A stretch of 64,000 nt of DNA from Clostridia bacterium (lineage in GTDB: Bacteria; Bacillota; Clostridia; Lachnospirales; Lachnospiraceae). The position numbers and the translations under genes were made by a program. The stretch spans positions 1 to 64,000 of the forward strand of contig CAJTFD010000009.1 in NCBI GenBank assembly GCA_910575625.1, in the 5' to 3' direction. Shown here piece by piece: positions 49,208 through 57,499 of the stretch. The notes under the pieces are model-generated. The model was not told the origin of the DNA and did no database searches. It saw nothing but the letters and a program-made list of their open reading frames with translations. Position 1 is the stretch's first letter. Each line of letters begins with the position of its first letter.

Positions 49208-50554
49208 TTACCTCTCTGTCTGTTTCTCCCGTTCCGGCTGCTTCGCTTGCCGCAAGATACTGTCTACATTCTGCTTGATTGTGTCGTACTGCTTCACTTT
49301 CTTTTTCAGCTTCCCGTACTCTTGATATAACTTGTCTTTCTTCTCCGTTAGCTCCTTATATTCTGTATGCAGCTTTTTGAAATCGGACAGCTTCTCGCCG
49401 TTCCTTGCCGCCTGCAACGTCTTAGCGGCGGCTTCGTGAATGATAATGCTGCTCTCATTGCCCCGCAGGAACTTTTCTTTGTCCTTTGCCTTTTTGTACT
49501 GCATATAGACCGCCTTTGTCTGTTGGTATGCGGATATGTTTTTCATCAAAAGGGATATGTCGGACAATCTCTTTTCCAAGCCTTTCAGTGTGGCGGCGGT
49601 ATTTTCGCTTTCCGTATGCACTTCATCAAGAACCGCCTGCAACTGTTCATACTCTGAAATGTCATGCTCTGTTAGGAAATTCAAAGTTTTTGCCGCCTGC
49701 TTCAAGTTGTATATCTTCGCCCATTGTTCATAGCCTTTGCTTTCCGCTGCCTTGATACTGTTCTGAATGTCTATGAGCATGGAAACGCCCGTCTTTTCCT
49801 GCCTTAACGCTTTCGGCTTCGCCCGGTACGTCCCGGCAATCCTCTCCGTTATGGCTTCCACGGTGTAGGCTTCCCCAAGCGTCTTAGAACGGGTAAAGCG
49901 TTCCTGCCCCGGCGCACGGAACGAAATGAACTTGCCCCGCTTTATCTCATAGCCCGCCGCTTCCATGAGCCGCAGGAAATCATCAAAATCTTTCGCTTTG
50001 GGAATGGTAGCGTCAATCAAGGCTTTCAGCTTTGCTTTCCAACTTGTCCCTTTGCGTTCAGCGTCCCATTCCGCATACTTCTTTCCCTTTTCCTGCCCCG
50101 GCGTAACGACTGACAATCCGTGTTCTTTGCACAGCCTGTCACTCTCACCCCGTATCTGATAATAGCTTTTCTTGTTGGAAATATACTTGCGGTGTGTCGT
50201 GAAATCAACCGCACAAAATATGATGTGGTTATGGATATGTCCCTTGTCTATATGGGTAGTCAATACATACTCATATCTGCCGCCTAGAACCTTATCCGCA
50301 AGCTCCTTTCCTATGCGGTGGGCTTCCTCATAGCCAACCTCTCCCGGCGCAAAAGACTGAATTAAATGGTGTCCGAGGTTGTCCCCCTTATCCCTTGCCT
50401 TTGACAGCGTAAAACCAAACTCTATATCTGCCGTTTGATACGAGCAGCCATAAGAGGAAATCAAAATCTGATTGTCCGTCTTGTCGGGATTACAGATATA
50501 ATCAACCGCCTTATTCAGCGTAGTTTTGATAGGGTGTATCTTTGTAACTGCCAT
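49208..50554 (-). CDS. ICE relaxase (MOBP-type)
   Basis: 448 residues from ATG 50554. Relaxase N-terminal domain about 1-250: start MAVTKIHPIKTTLNKAVDYI with conserved tyrosine, and the triad motif HIDKGHIHNHIIFCAV (101-116). C-terminal half helical. It should nick the oriT near 50893-51000 and carry the whole ICE into the recipient. It overlaps mobC by 40 bp. The gene looks complete. Confidence 0.92.
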   Translation of the reverse strand: MAVTKIHPIKTTLNKAVDYICNPDKTDNQILISSYGCSYQTADIEFGFTLSKARDKGDNLGHHLIQSFAPGEVGYEEAHRIGKELADKVLGGRYEYVLTTHIDKGHIHNHIIFCAVDFTTHRKYISNKKSYYQIRGESDRLCKEHGLSVVTPGQEKGKKYAEWDAERKGTSWKAKLKALIDATIPKAKDFDDFLRLMEAAGYEIKRGKFISFRAPGQERFTRSKTLGEAYTVEAITERIAGTYRAKPKALRQEKTGVSMLIDIQNSIKAAESKGYEQWAKIYNLKQAAKTLNFLTEHDISEYEQLQAVLDEVHTESENTAATLKGLEKRLSDISLLMKNISAYQQTKAVYMQYKKAKDKEKFLRGNESSIIIHEAAAKTLQAARNGEKLSDFKKLHTEYKELTEKKDKLYQEYGKLKKKVKQYDTIKQNVDSILRQAKQPEREKQTER

Positions 50555-50844
50555 ATCTTTTCCAATGCCCCCTTTATTTCCTCTAAGTCCTCTTTGTAGG
50601 CGTTCCCGGTAGAGTTGACCCGCTTCGCTATCTGGTTGACGTTTACGCCGACTTTCTGTATCTCTGCCGTCTGCTCCTTGACCGCCGTATAGTCCAACTG
50701 GATAATGTAACCGTCAATCGCCATTTTCCGCAGGTACGCCCCCAAGTTGTCCGTTTGCAGCAGCTTCATTTTTTCCTCAATCAATATGCGCTCCTGCTCC
50801 GTCACATAAAATTTTAACTGGATAGCCCTTTTCCTCTCTGCCAT
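50515..50844 (-). CDS. mobC: MobC-like relaxosome protein, ICE
   Basis: 109 residues from ATG 50844. RHH-like N-terminus (IQLKFYVTEQERILIEEKMK) and VGVNVNQIAKRVNSTG, the MobC core. Directly downstream of the oriT-like segment and overlapping the relaxase gene. Confidence 0.88.
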   Translation of the reverse strand: MAERKRAIQLKFYVTEQERILIEEKMKLLQTDNLGAYLRKMAIDGYIIQLDYTAVKEQTAEIQKVGVNVNQIAKRVNSTGNAYKEDLEEIKGALEKIWQLQRYTLSKLR

Positions 50845-50892
50845 AGCCCCGCTTCCTTTCCGTTTCTCTTAGAGGGTAAAACCCTCAAAATA

Positions 50893-51000
50893 CAGAGGGT
50901 TTGGGACACTTCCCAACAAGCAAAATTCCAACAAGTCCGCAGGGCGGCAAGTGGGAATTTGCCGGGATTGGGTACTCAATCCCTATGCTTGCTATTCTTC
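50893..51000 (-). other. ICE oriT candidate upstream of mobC
   Basis: A 108-bp block between mobC and the control region. GGGATTG (50964-50970) and CAATCCC (50977-50983) form a 7-bp hairpin; TATGCTTGC follows and is the likely nic area. AAATTCCA/TGGGAATTT forms another stem. A second copy is inverted at 38755-38865. Position next to mobC/relaxase is the main reason for the oriT call. Confidence 0.65.
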
Positions 51001-51565
51001 CCCCTATAACTTACTACGGGAAAAAATCAAAAAATGGCAATCTTTTAGGAAAGTTTTTGAAAATAATCAAAAGAAAAGAGGGGAAGCCGATTTTTTTATG
51101 GCTTTCCCTCTTAGCTGACCCATAAGCAGGAACGGGCGGCGGGTGCAAGGGCGGGCGTTTTCTGCCCGTGCATTTTACCCTTGCGGCTGCCGTCTGTTTC
51201 TGCTACACGCTGCCGTCTGACAGCTTCCCCATGACAACAATTTTTCCATTTCCTCTATGCGGAAAATGTCTTTCTTTGCAGAAATCCTTAATGCAATCGT
51301 GATAGAAAACTGATAGAAACGTGATATTGCAACTGTAACATTTTTTACTGGAAAGGGACAAGCCACAGAAAGAATTTTCCCGCCCAATACGCCGACCGCC
51401 ACGGCGGGAGAACACGCAGAACACCAACGAAAAAAGAACCCAATGCACACCCGACTGAACACAGACCACAGCCGGGCTTTTTTATGCCTTGAAAAAAATT
51501 TTTTAAAGTTTTTTTCAAAAACATTGCCAAAATTTTTATTTTTCCCGTAGTTAGTAATAGAGGGG
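51001..51565. repeat. inverted repeat arms bounding a 480-bp control region
   Basis: Arm 51001-51044 (starting CCCCTATAACTTACTACGGG) and arm 51522-51565 (ending CCCGTAGTTAGTAATAGAGG plus GG) are imperfect inverted repeats of about 44 bp, both with an A-rich or T-rich tract and a GGCAAT/ATTGCC edge. Between them there is no gene; a GGGAAGCC/GGCTTTCCC hairpin with T run lies at 51081-51108. This is between mobC and the sigma-like gene and is likely the main control region of the ICE. Confidence 0.7.
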
Positions 51566-51608
51566 TAAAATTTCCCGGCTCTGGCAAGGGCAAGAGGGAG
51601 GTGGAAAC

Positions 51609-52034
51609 ATGAAGCCCCATTCACAGGACGAACACAAGCAGCAAACATTTGAATATTTCTGCAAGCAGATATTGAAGAATGAAAAGAACGACTACCACAG
51701 GGAGCTGAACCAACAGGGGGAGCGTGAAGTTTTATTTTGCGAACTGCCGCCGCACACCGTAGAACGGTTCGCCATGTGGGATAAATATTTCCAAGATACA
51801 TACCTTTTTGAGATTATGGGCTTTGAGATTGCCGTTGCTGATGAACTGTTAGCCGAAGCACTGAAAGCCTTGCCGCAGGACAGGCTTGAAATTATCCTGT
51901 TATCTTATTTTGCGGATATGACCGACAAGGAGATAGCGGGGCATTTGAACCTTATCCGCAGGACGGTAGCACACCGCAGGAAAAACGCCCTGCGGAAACT
52001 GAAAAAAATCATGGAGGGCTTTGCTGATGAATAA
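51609..52034 (+). CDS. sigma-70-like regulator (region 4), ICE
   Basis: 141 residues from ATG 51609 (GGGAGGTGG upstream). Sigma region 4 helix-turn-helix: LKALPQDRLEIILLSYFADMTDKEIAGHLNLIRRTVAHRR. Its counterpart in IME A is 4991-5434; both are followed by an overlapping small HTH gene. Likely controls ICE gene expression. Confidence 0.85.
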   Translation: MKPHSQDEHKQQTFEYFCKQILKNEKNDYHRELNQQGEREVLFCELPPHTVERFAMWDKYFQDTYLFEIMGFEIAVADELLAEALKALPQDRLEIILLSYFADMTDKEIAGHLNLIRRTVAHRRKNALRKLKKIMEGFADE

Positions 52035-52272
52035 GAGCAGGAAAAAAACGCCGGGCGGCTTGCTGCCCTATCCCGTCATTGTGTCGGCTGTTTCCGGCAA
52101 CGTGGACGCTATCAACGTGGTACTGGAACACTTTGCAGGCTTTATCTCCGCACTGTCAACCAGAACCATGTATGACGAGCAGGGAAAGCCCGTTGTCTAC
52201 ATTGACGAAGAATTGCGCCGCCGACTGGAAACCAAGCTGATAGCAAAAATCCCGACCTTTAAGGTAGCGTAA
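52027..52272 (+). CDS. small helix-turn-helix protein, ICE
   Basis: 81 residues from ATG 52027 (a TTG at 52021 is a longer possibility), overlapping the sigma-like gene. LLPYPVIVSAVSGNVDAINVVLEHFAGF matches the HTH family that accompanies these sigma-like proteins. Confidence 0.82.
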   Translation: MNKSRKKTPGGLLPYPVIVSAVSGNVDAINVVLEHFAGFISALSTRTMYDEQGKPVVYIDEELRRRLETKLIAKIPTFKVA

Positions 52273-52759
52273 CCGCCCCCTTCCCACTGGAAGCATGAAA
52301 GCACGGGCGGGCTGACCGCCCGCCGCTTCTTGCCATTCCGCAAAAGCGCATCTGCATGGTGTGTCTTTGCGGGCTGACAAGCCCCCGGAACTTTGACAAA
52401 GAAAGCGCAAGGCGCAGCATAGGGCAAACGGACACGTTCAATGTGCGGCGAGCCTGCGGGCTGATACGCCAAGACCCCCGGCAAGGGGCGAGCGGTACTA
52501 TCAGTGAACCGCAGGCGGCAAAGTGGAAACTGCCGCCGCCATGACCCGCACATTGGCATAATGATACACCCGTATGACACGGCTACTCATAGGAATGAGA
52601 GGGGTGCAAGTCCCGTGGAGCTGCCAAGCCGTCCGTTTCGCCCATTTTACTCAACTTTTTTGAAAAATAATAAAATTTAACGAGCATTTTTGCCAAAAAT
52701 CTGTTATCATGGTAGACAAGATATTGAGGTTTCATTATCTGGTCTAGGAAAGGAGGGCT
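52273..52759. other. non-coding region before excisionase gene
   Basis: No convincing gene. It contains a perfect 7-bp hairpin GGCGGCA/TGCCGCC (about 52513-52537) and, at about 52577-52630, a folded-looking segment closed by ACGGCT/AGCCGT with inner CTCAT/ATGAG and GGGG/TCCC stems. The last 80 bp are AT-rich and should hold the xis promoter. Confidence 0.5.
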
Positions 52760-52978
52760 ATGATAACCGTAACCAAAAAAGATTTAATTGCTCTGGGTTA
52801 TGGTACTTCTTTTGCGGCTGACATTATAAGGGAAGCGAAGAAACTTATGATTTCCAAAGGACATACATACTACCAGTCCCGGAAATTAGACCGTGTACCG
52901 AGGGAAGCCGTGGAGGAATTGTTGGGTATCAGATTTCAAGACGGGCAGGCTGAATGTACTTCTTGCACACCAATGTAA
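52760..52978 (+). CDS. xis: excisionase (Tn916 Xis-like)
   Basis: 72 residues from ATG 52760 (AAAGGAGG upstream). KKDLIALGYGTSFAADIIRE is followed by VPREAVEELLGI: the winged-helix DNA-binding type of small ICE excisionases/DUF3173. It lies 11 bp before the integrase gene and should direct the integrase towards excision. Confidence 0.85.
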   Translation: MITVTKKDLIALGYGTSFAADIIREAKKLMISKGHTYYQSRKLDRVPREAVEELLGIRFQDGQAECTSCTPM

Positions 52979-52989
52979 GGAGTGATATT

Positions 52990-54174
52990 ATGGCGAAAGA
53001 CCCAATCAAGAAAGCAGATAACGGAACTTATTATTTTAGAGCAAACTTAGGCTACAATCCGATAACAGGCAAACAAATCCAGAAATACCGAAGCGGCTTT
53101 AAGACAAAAAAGGAAGCACGGGAGGAATATTCAAAACTTGTCCTCACTTCCACCGAAGAACTGACCGCCAAAAAAGAAACGATTTCTTTTCAGACGTTCA
53201 TTGAAGAAACCTACCTGCCGTGGTACAAGACGCAGGTAAAGGAAAGCACCTATTTAAACCGCCGTTCCACCATTCAGAAACATTTCGCATACTTCTACAA
53301 AATGGCAACGGACGAGATAGAGCCTATCAACGTGCAGAACTGGCAACTGGAACTTGCAAAGGAGTTCAGCCCTAACTATATCCGTATCGTACAGGGTATG
53401 CTCTCTATCGCATTTGACCGGGCTATCGTTTTAGGGATTGCAAAGAAAAACCCGTCACGCATGATAGGGAACATCAAGAGCAAAAAGACAAAGGTTGACT
53501 TCTGGACGTTGGAGGAATTTCAGAAAGTGATTTCCCTGCTCTACAAAGGCGATTATTACGAACACTACCTTTTCATTTCCTTTTGGCTGCTGTTTATGAC
53601 GGGCATGAGGATAGGCGAAGCCGCCGCCCTGCAATGGTCTGACATTGATTTTGAAACGGGGCTTTTAAGCATTACAAAAACCCTGTACTATAAATCAATG
53701 GACGATTACAAGTTTGTTGAGCCAAAGACGCAGGCAAGCGTCCGCACAATCTATATCGACACGGACACCATAAGAGAGTTGCAGGCGTGGCGTGAGGTTC
53801 AGCAAAAGGTACTGAAAGGCTGCAATCTGGTGTTGAGCTACAACAGTATTCCGACCAGTAAGCACACGCTTCCAAGAGCCTTAGAGAAACTTGCCGGGCT
53901 TGCAGGCGTACACCGTATCAAAATCCATGCGTTAAGACATTCCCACGCTTCCCTCTTAATCAGCATGGGAGAAAACCCGCTTTTGATTAAAGAGCGTCTA
54001 GGGCATGAGAAGATACAGACCACTTTAGGAACATACGGGCATTTGTACCCGAACAGCAATCTTGAAGTTGCCAATAAATTAACGGGCGTGCTGACATACA
54101 CACCCGCTTCACACAGCATTGCAGATTACACTAGCAATCAGCACACCGCAATCTATCACAGAGAGGTTGAATAG
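52990..54174 (+). CDS. int: tyrosine integrase of the ICE
   Basis: 394 residues from ATG 52990 (AAGGAGTGAT upstream; ATG 52954 lies inside xis). Arm-binding AP2-like N-terminus (NGTYYFRANLGYNPITGKQI), SAM-like core-binding domain, and the catalytic domain with R in TGMRIGEAAAL (about 204-214), H-x-x-R in HALRHSH (about 314-320), and Y in LGTYGHLYP (about 346-354). All catalytic residues are visible. It ends 80 bp before guaA. Confidence 0.94.
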   Translation: MAKDPIKKADNGTYYFRANLGYNPITGKQIQKYRSGFKTKKEAREEYSKLVLTSTEELTAKKETISFQTFIEETYLPWYKTQVKESTYLNRRSTIQKHFAYFYKMATDEIEPINVQNWQLELAKEFSPNYIRIVQGMLSIAFDRAIVLGIAKKNPSRMIGNIKSKKTKVDFWTLEEFQKVISLLYKGDYYEHYLFISFWLLFMTGMRIGEAAALQWSDIDFETGLLSITKTLYYKSMDDYKFVEPKTQASVRTIYIDTDTIRELQAWREVQQKVLKGCNLVLSYNSIPTSKHTLPRALEKLAGLAGVHRIKIHALRHSHASLLISMGENPLLIKERLGHEKIQTTLGTYGHLYPNSNLEVANKLTGVLTYTPASHSIADYTSNQHTAIYHREVE

Positions 54175-54270
54175 AAAAATGCAATCGTAATGCAATGAGA
54201 AAGAGAAAAAGCAGCCAAACCCTAGTGTTTACGGGCTTTGCGGCTTAGCTCCGACTATTCGAACTCAATC
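54175..54270. other. right ICE boundary/attachment region at guaA 3' end
   Basis: The 80 bp between int and the guaA stop contain no gene. GCAATCGTAATGCAATG (54182-54198) is a near palindrome that recurs in part at 51289-51299 (AATGCAATCGT), a possible arm site. The guaA end reads GAGTTCGAATAG on the minus strand. The attachment core probably lies at or next to this; it cannot be fixed without the left end. Confidence 0.55.
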
Positions 54271-55799
54271 GTCCCCGGCGGCTTACTAGTAATATCATAA
54301 ACCACCCGGTTCACATGTCCCACCTCATTCACGATCCGCCCAGACACCTTTTGCAGAACCTCCCAAGGGATTTCCGCCACCTCCGCCGTCATAAAATCCA
54401 CCGTATTTACCGCCCGCAGCGCGATCGCATAGTCATACGTCCGTTCATCCCCCATAACGCCAACGCTCTTCATATTCGTAAGGGCCGCGAAATACTGCCC
54501 GATATCCCTATCCAGCCCAGCATTTGCTATCTCCTCCCGATAAATAGCATCTGCATCCTGTACAATCCTCACTTTCTCCGCATTCACCTCCCCGATGATG
54601 CGGATCCCCAGTCCCGGCCCTGGGAAAGGCTGACGGTACACCAGATTTTCAGGGATTCCCAATTCCACCCCAGCTTTCCGTACTTCATCCTTAAAAAGAT
54701 CCCGCAAAGGTTCGATGATCTCCTTAAAATCCACATGATCCGGCAGCCCGCCCACATTATGATGGGATTTGATCACCGCAGATTCTCCCCCCAGGCCGCT
54801 CTCCACCACATCCGGGTAGATGGTCCCCTGGACCAGGAAATCCACCGCCCCGATCTTTTTGGCCTCCTCTTCAAAGACACGGATAAACTCTTCGCCGATG
54901 ATCTTCCTTTTTTGTTCCGGATCCTCCACGCCTTTTAATCTCGCATAAAATCTTTCCTGAGCGTTTACGCGGACAAAATTTAAACTATATGGACCAGAAG
55001 GGCCAAAGACCTGCTCCACTTCATCCCCCTCATCTTTTCGGAGGAGGCCATGGTCTACGAAAACGCATGTCAGCTGATCTCCCACTGCCTTTGACAACAG
55101 CACTGCGGCCACAGAAGAATCCACCCCGCCGGAAAGAGCGCAGAGAACTTTCCCGCTGCCCACTTTTTCACGGATCGCGCGGTTCGATTCCTCCACAAAA
55201 GAATCCATCCGCCAATCCCCCGCGCAGCCACACACAGTGTGCACAAAATTGGAGATCATTTTTGTGCCTTCCGGCGTGTGCAGCACTTCCGGATGGAATT
55301 GGATCGCATATAAACTTTCTGCTTTATTTTCAGCAGCCGCCACCGGACAGTCCGCCGTATGCGCGGTTATCTCAAATCCAGGTGCGGTCTTGGCGATATA
55401 GTCAAAATGGCTCATCCAGCAGATCGTCTTTGGAGACACATCCCTAAATAGTGGCGAAGCCGTGTCCACCATGACCTCCGTCTTACCATATTCCCGGACT
55501 TTAGCCCGTGTCACTTCCCCACCTAAGATATGCTGCATGAGCTGTGCACCGTAACACAGCCCCAATATCGGTATCCCTAAGTAAAACAGATCTTTAGGAT
55601 AGGTCGGCGCATCGTCACCATAACAGCTATTCGGGCCCCCCGTCAGGATGATGCCCTTTGGAGCCATGGCTTTGATCTTCTCTATTGGTGTTTTATAGGA
55701 ATAGATCTCACAATAAACATTGCACTCCCGTACACGCCTTGCCACCAGCTGGTTATACTGCCCGCCGAAATCCAAGACGATCACAGTTTCTCTCTTCAC
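54255..55799 (-). CDS. guaA: GMP synthase (glutamine-hydrolysing)
   Basis: 514 residues from GTG 55799 (GGGAGGGG ribosome site; ATG 55826 would add 9 residues and lies before that site). Class I glutamine amidotransferase domain with [10 protein letters not shown] (nucleophile Cys) and FHPEV, the PP-loop ATPase [14 protein letters not shown], and the C-terminal dimer domain [16 protein letters not shown] ... KPPGTIEFE. Makes GMP from XMP. The 3' end is intact although the ICE lies next to it, as expected for an integrase that rebuilds the target gene end. Confidence 0.95.
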   Translation of the reverse strand: MKRETVIVLDFGGQYNQLVARRVRECNVYCEIYSYKTPIEKIKAMAPKGIILTGGPNSCYGDDAPTYPKDLFYLGIPILGLCYGAQLMQHILGGEVTRAKVREYGKTEVMVDTASPLFRDVSPKTICWMSHFDYIAKTAPGFEITAHTADCPVAAAENKAESLYAIQFHPEVLHTPEGTKMISNFVHTVCGCAGDWRMDSFVEESNRAIREKVGSGKVLCALSGGVDSSVAAVLLSKAVGDQLTCVFVDHGLLRKDEGDEVEQVFGPSGPYSLNFVRVNAQERFYARLKGVEDPEQKRKIIGEEFIRVFEEEAKKIGAVDFLVQGTIYPDVVESGLGGESAVIKSHHNVGGLPDHVDFKEIIEPLRDLFKDEVRKAGVELGIPENLVYRQPFPGPGLGIRIIGEVNAEKVRIVQDADAIYREEIANAGLDRDIGQYFAALTNMKSVGVMGDERTYDYAIALRAVNTVDFMTAEVAEIPWEVLQKVSGRIVNEVGHVNRVVYDITSKPPGTIEFE

Positions 55800-55929
55800 A
55801 TTACCCCTCCCTTTATCGTTGCTCATGTGTCTACAGTATATGTAATTTTTCGTGGAAAATCAATAGATTTCAGCAAATTCCCATCAAGCCTAAAATGAAA
55901 TTTTAAACCCCACACCTATATGACTCAGT

Positions 55930-56240
55930 GGGATCTGCCTTTACAAACCCAGGGATCCCACAAAGCAGAGCTTTTCATGGGACGCCTGCTCATCCAATGC
56001 ACCGCAGGCGCGGCAAAAACCGCCGTCAACAGGACAAAACGCGAGCACCGTGGAGATCATCTGTATGACCAAGATCCCCCAGGACATCTGATCCTTATCG
56101 GACGTGAACATTGCCAATACAAAGATGGCTGGATCTGCCGATGTTACAAAAAAGCGATCGGCAACACGATTGCGGGCAAAGACAGGATGAGGCCCATTTT
56201 ATGAAGCTGTTTTGTTCTCTGCATAAACATGATCGGATTA
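55930..56240 (-). pseudogene. degraded BCCT-transporter-like remnant
   Basis: On the minus strand a piece of the BCCT (betaine/carnitine/choline transporter) C-terminal region can be read through at least two frame breaks: LILSLPAIVLPIAF, then VTSADPAIFVLAMFTSDKDQ, then MSWGILVIQMISTVLA and VLLTAVFAAPAV. The T-S-A-D-x-A-x-F-V motif is the best evidence. No start or complete domain remains. The rest of 55800-56268 shows nothing else except a terminator. Confidence 0.5.
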
Positions 56241-56270
56241 AAAAAGGGATAGCCAACGCTACCCTTTTTT
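56240..56270 (-). terminator. terminator after ispF
   Basis: AAAAAGGG(A)TAGC pairs with GCTACCCTTTTT around a CAAC loop; on the minus strand it ends in a T run and closes the araB-araD-ispF direction. Confidence 0.8.
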
Positions 56271-56793
56271 ATCCCATTTTCTCCTTTTTACATCCCCCAC
56301 ACTGTGAAGTAAGATCCCCCAGGGCCGGCCGCAGGGAGCAGACCGCCTGGGCCGAGATACCCTCCCCCCGTCCGGTAAATCCCAGCCGTTCTTCCGTGGT
56401 CGCCTTGATATTGACCTGTTCTTCTCTGAGGCACAAGATATCCGCCACATTTTTCTTCATCCGGGGGATGTGGGGGGCCATCTTCGGCTGCTGCGCGATG
56501 ATCGTCGCGTCGATGTTCTCGATCAGATAGAGTTTCTTTTCCAACAGTTCCCCCACCCGCCGGAGGAGTTCCAAGCTGGATATCCCCCTATATTCTTCCT
56601 GAGTATCTGGAAAATGCACGCCGATATCCCCCAGGGCCGCCGCTCCCAACAGCGCGTCCATGACCGCATGGAGCAGCACATCCGCGTCCGAATGTCCCAA
56701 CAATCCTTTTTCATACGGGATCTTCACGCCCCCTAAGATCAGATCCCGCCCTTCCACCAGGCGGTGTACATCATAACCGATCCCTGCTCGCAT
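56269..56793 (-). CDS. ispF: 2-C-methyl-D-erythritol 2,4-cyclodiphosphate synthase
   Basis: 174 residues from ATG 56793 (AGGAGG upstream). Metal site D-x-H in [38 protein letters not shown], and [20 protein letters not shown]: full IspF signature. Fifth step of the MEP isoprenoid route. The last 15 residues ([10 protein letters not shown]) extend slightly past the usual length. It is 8 bp after araD, so it may be co-transcribed with the sugar genes. Confidence 0.95.
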   Translation of the reverse strand: MRAGIGYDVHRLVEGRDLILGGVKIPYEKGLLGHSDADVLLHAVMDALLGAAALGDIGVHFPDTQEEYRGISSLELLRRVGELLEKKLYLIENIDATIIAQQPKMAPHIPRMKKNVADILCLREEQVNIKATTEERLGFTGRGEGISAQAVCSLRPALGDLTSQCGGCKKEKMG

Positions 56794-56801
56794 ACAGCCT
56801 C

Positions 56802-57488
56802 CTATCTCTGCCCATAATAGGCATTCGCCCCATGTTTACGGAAATAATGCTTATCCTGCAGTTCCTGGGGTGCGGGCTGCACCTGGGGATCTAGCATCTC
56901 ACAGCGTGCCGCCATCTTCGCCACCTCTTCCAAGACCACCGCGTTGTGCACAGCCTCATGGGCATCCTTGCCCCAGGTAAACGGCCCATGGTTTTTGCAG
57001 AGGACACAGGGGACCGCCTCCACGTCGGCTTTCTTGAAATGCTCCACGATCAGCCGGCCCGTGTTGGCCTCATAATCCTTTAGTTCCTCTTTCGTCAGAT
57101 TGCGCACACAGGGCACTTCCCCGTAAATGTAATCCGCGTGGGTCGTCCCGTAGCAGGGGATCCCCCTCCCCGCCTGCGCCCAACTGGTGGCCCAGGCGGA
57201 GTGGGTGTGGACCACGCCGCCGATGGAGGGAAATGCCTTGTACAGCTCACAGTGGGTAGCCGTATCAGAGGAGGGGTTCATCGCCCCCTCGATCTTGTTC
57301 ATATCAAGATCCATGATCACAATATCCTCCGGGCGCAGTTCTTCATAGGCCACGCCGCTGGGCTTTATGGCAAAATACCCGGTCTCCCTGTCGATCGCGC
57401 TCACATTTCCCCAGGTAAAGGTCACCAGACCGTATTTCGGCAGATCCATATTTGCCTCGTATACTTTTTGCTTCAATGTTTCTAACAT
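56802..57488 (-). CDS. araD: L-ribulose-5-phosphate 4-epimerase
   Basis: 228 residues from ATG 57488 (AGGAAG upstream). Class II aldolase/AraD family: [32 protein letters not shown], zinc ligands in [16 protein letters not shown] and a later H in [10 protein letters not shown]. Converts L-ribulose 5-phosphate to D-xylulose 5-phosphate. Located 11 bp downstream of the kinase gene, forming a kinase-epimerase pair. Confidence 0.93.
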   Translation of the reverse strand: MLETLKQKVYEANMDLPKYGLVTFTWGNVSAIDRETGYFAIKPSGVAYEELRPEDIVIMDLDMNKIEGAMNPSSDTATHCELYKAFPSIGGVVHTHSAWATSWAQAGRGIPCYGTTHADYIYGEVPCVRNLTKEELKDYEANTGRLIVEHFKKADVEAVPCVLCKNHGPFTWGKDAHEAVHNAVVLEEVAKMAARCEMLDPQVQPAPQELQDKHYFRKHGANAYYGQR

Positions 57489-57499
57489 ATCTTCCTCTC

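Larger units (their letters stand above)
1..54240. mobile_element. Tn1549/CTn-like ICE, left end outside window
   Basis: The backbone has the order of the clostridial Tn1549-like conjugative elements: VirD4, small protein, Maff2, TrbL-like, PrgI, VirB4, NlpC/P60 hydrolase, DUF4315, DUF4366, topoisomerase III, ArdC-type protein, TTRAP, relaxase/MobC, sigma-like/HTH pair, excisionase and tyrosine integrase. The integrase ends at 54174 and the guaA stop codon begins at 54255, so the right boundary lies in that 80-bp gap. The left boundary is not visible. Group II intron DNA, two serine-recombinase elements and at least three cargo blocks are embedded in it. Whether it can still transfer depends on Maff2, which is split, and on splicing of virD4. 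Confidence 0.9.

Noticed and set aside
51175-51801. Minus-strand 208-codon frame between mobC and the sigma-like gene
   Set aside because: It overlaps the sigma-like gene, shows no family resemblance and crosses the T-rich inverted repeat; looks like a chance frame.
54315-55447. Plus-strand frames antisense to guaA
   Set aside because: They are shadows of the guaA coding strand with histidine/proline-rich, non-family sequence.
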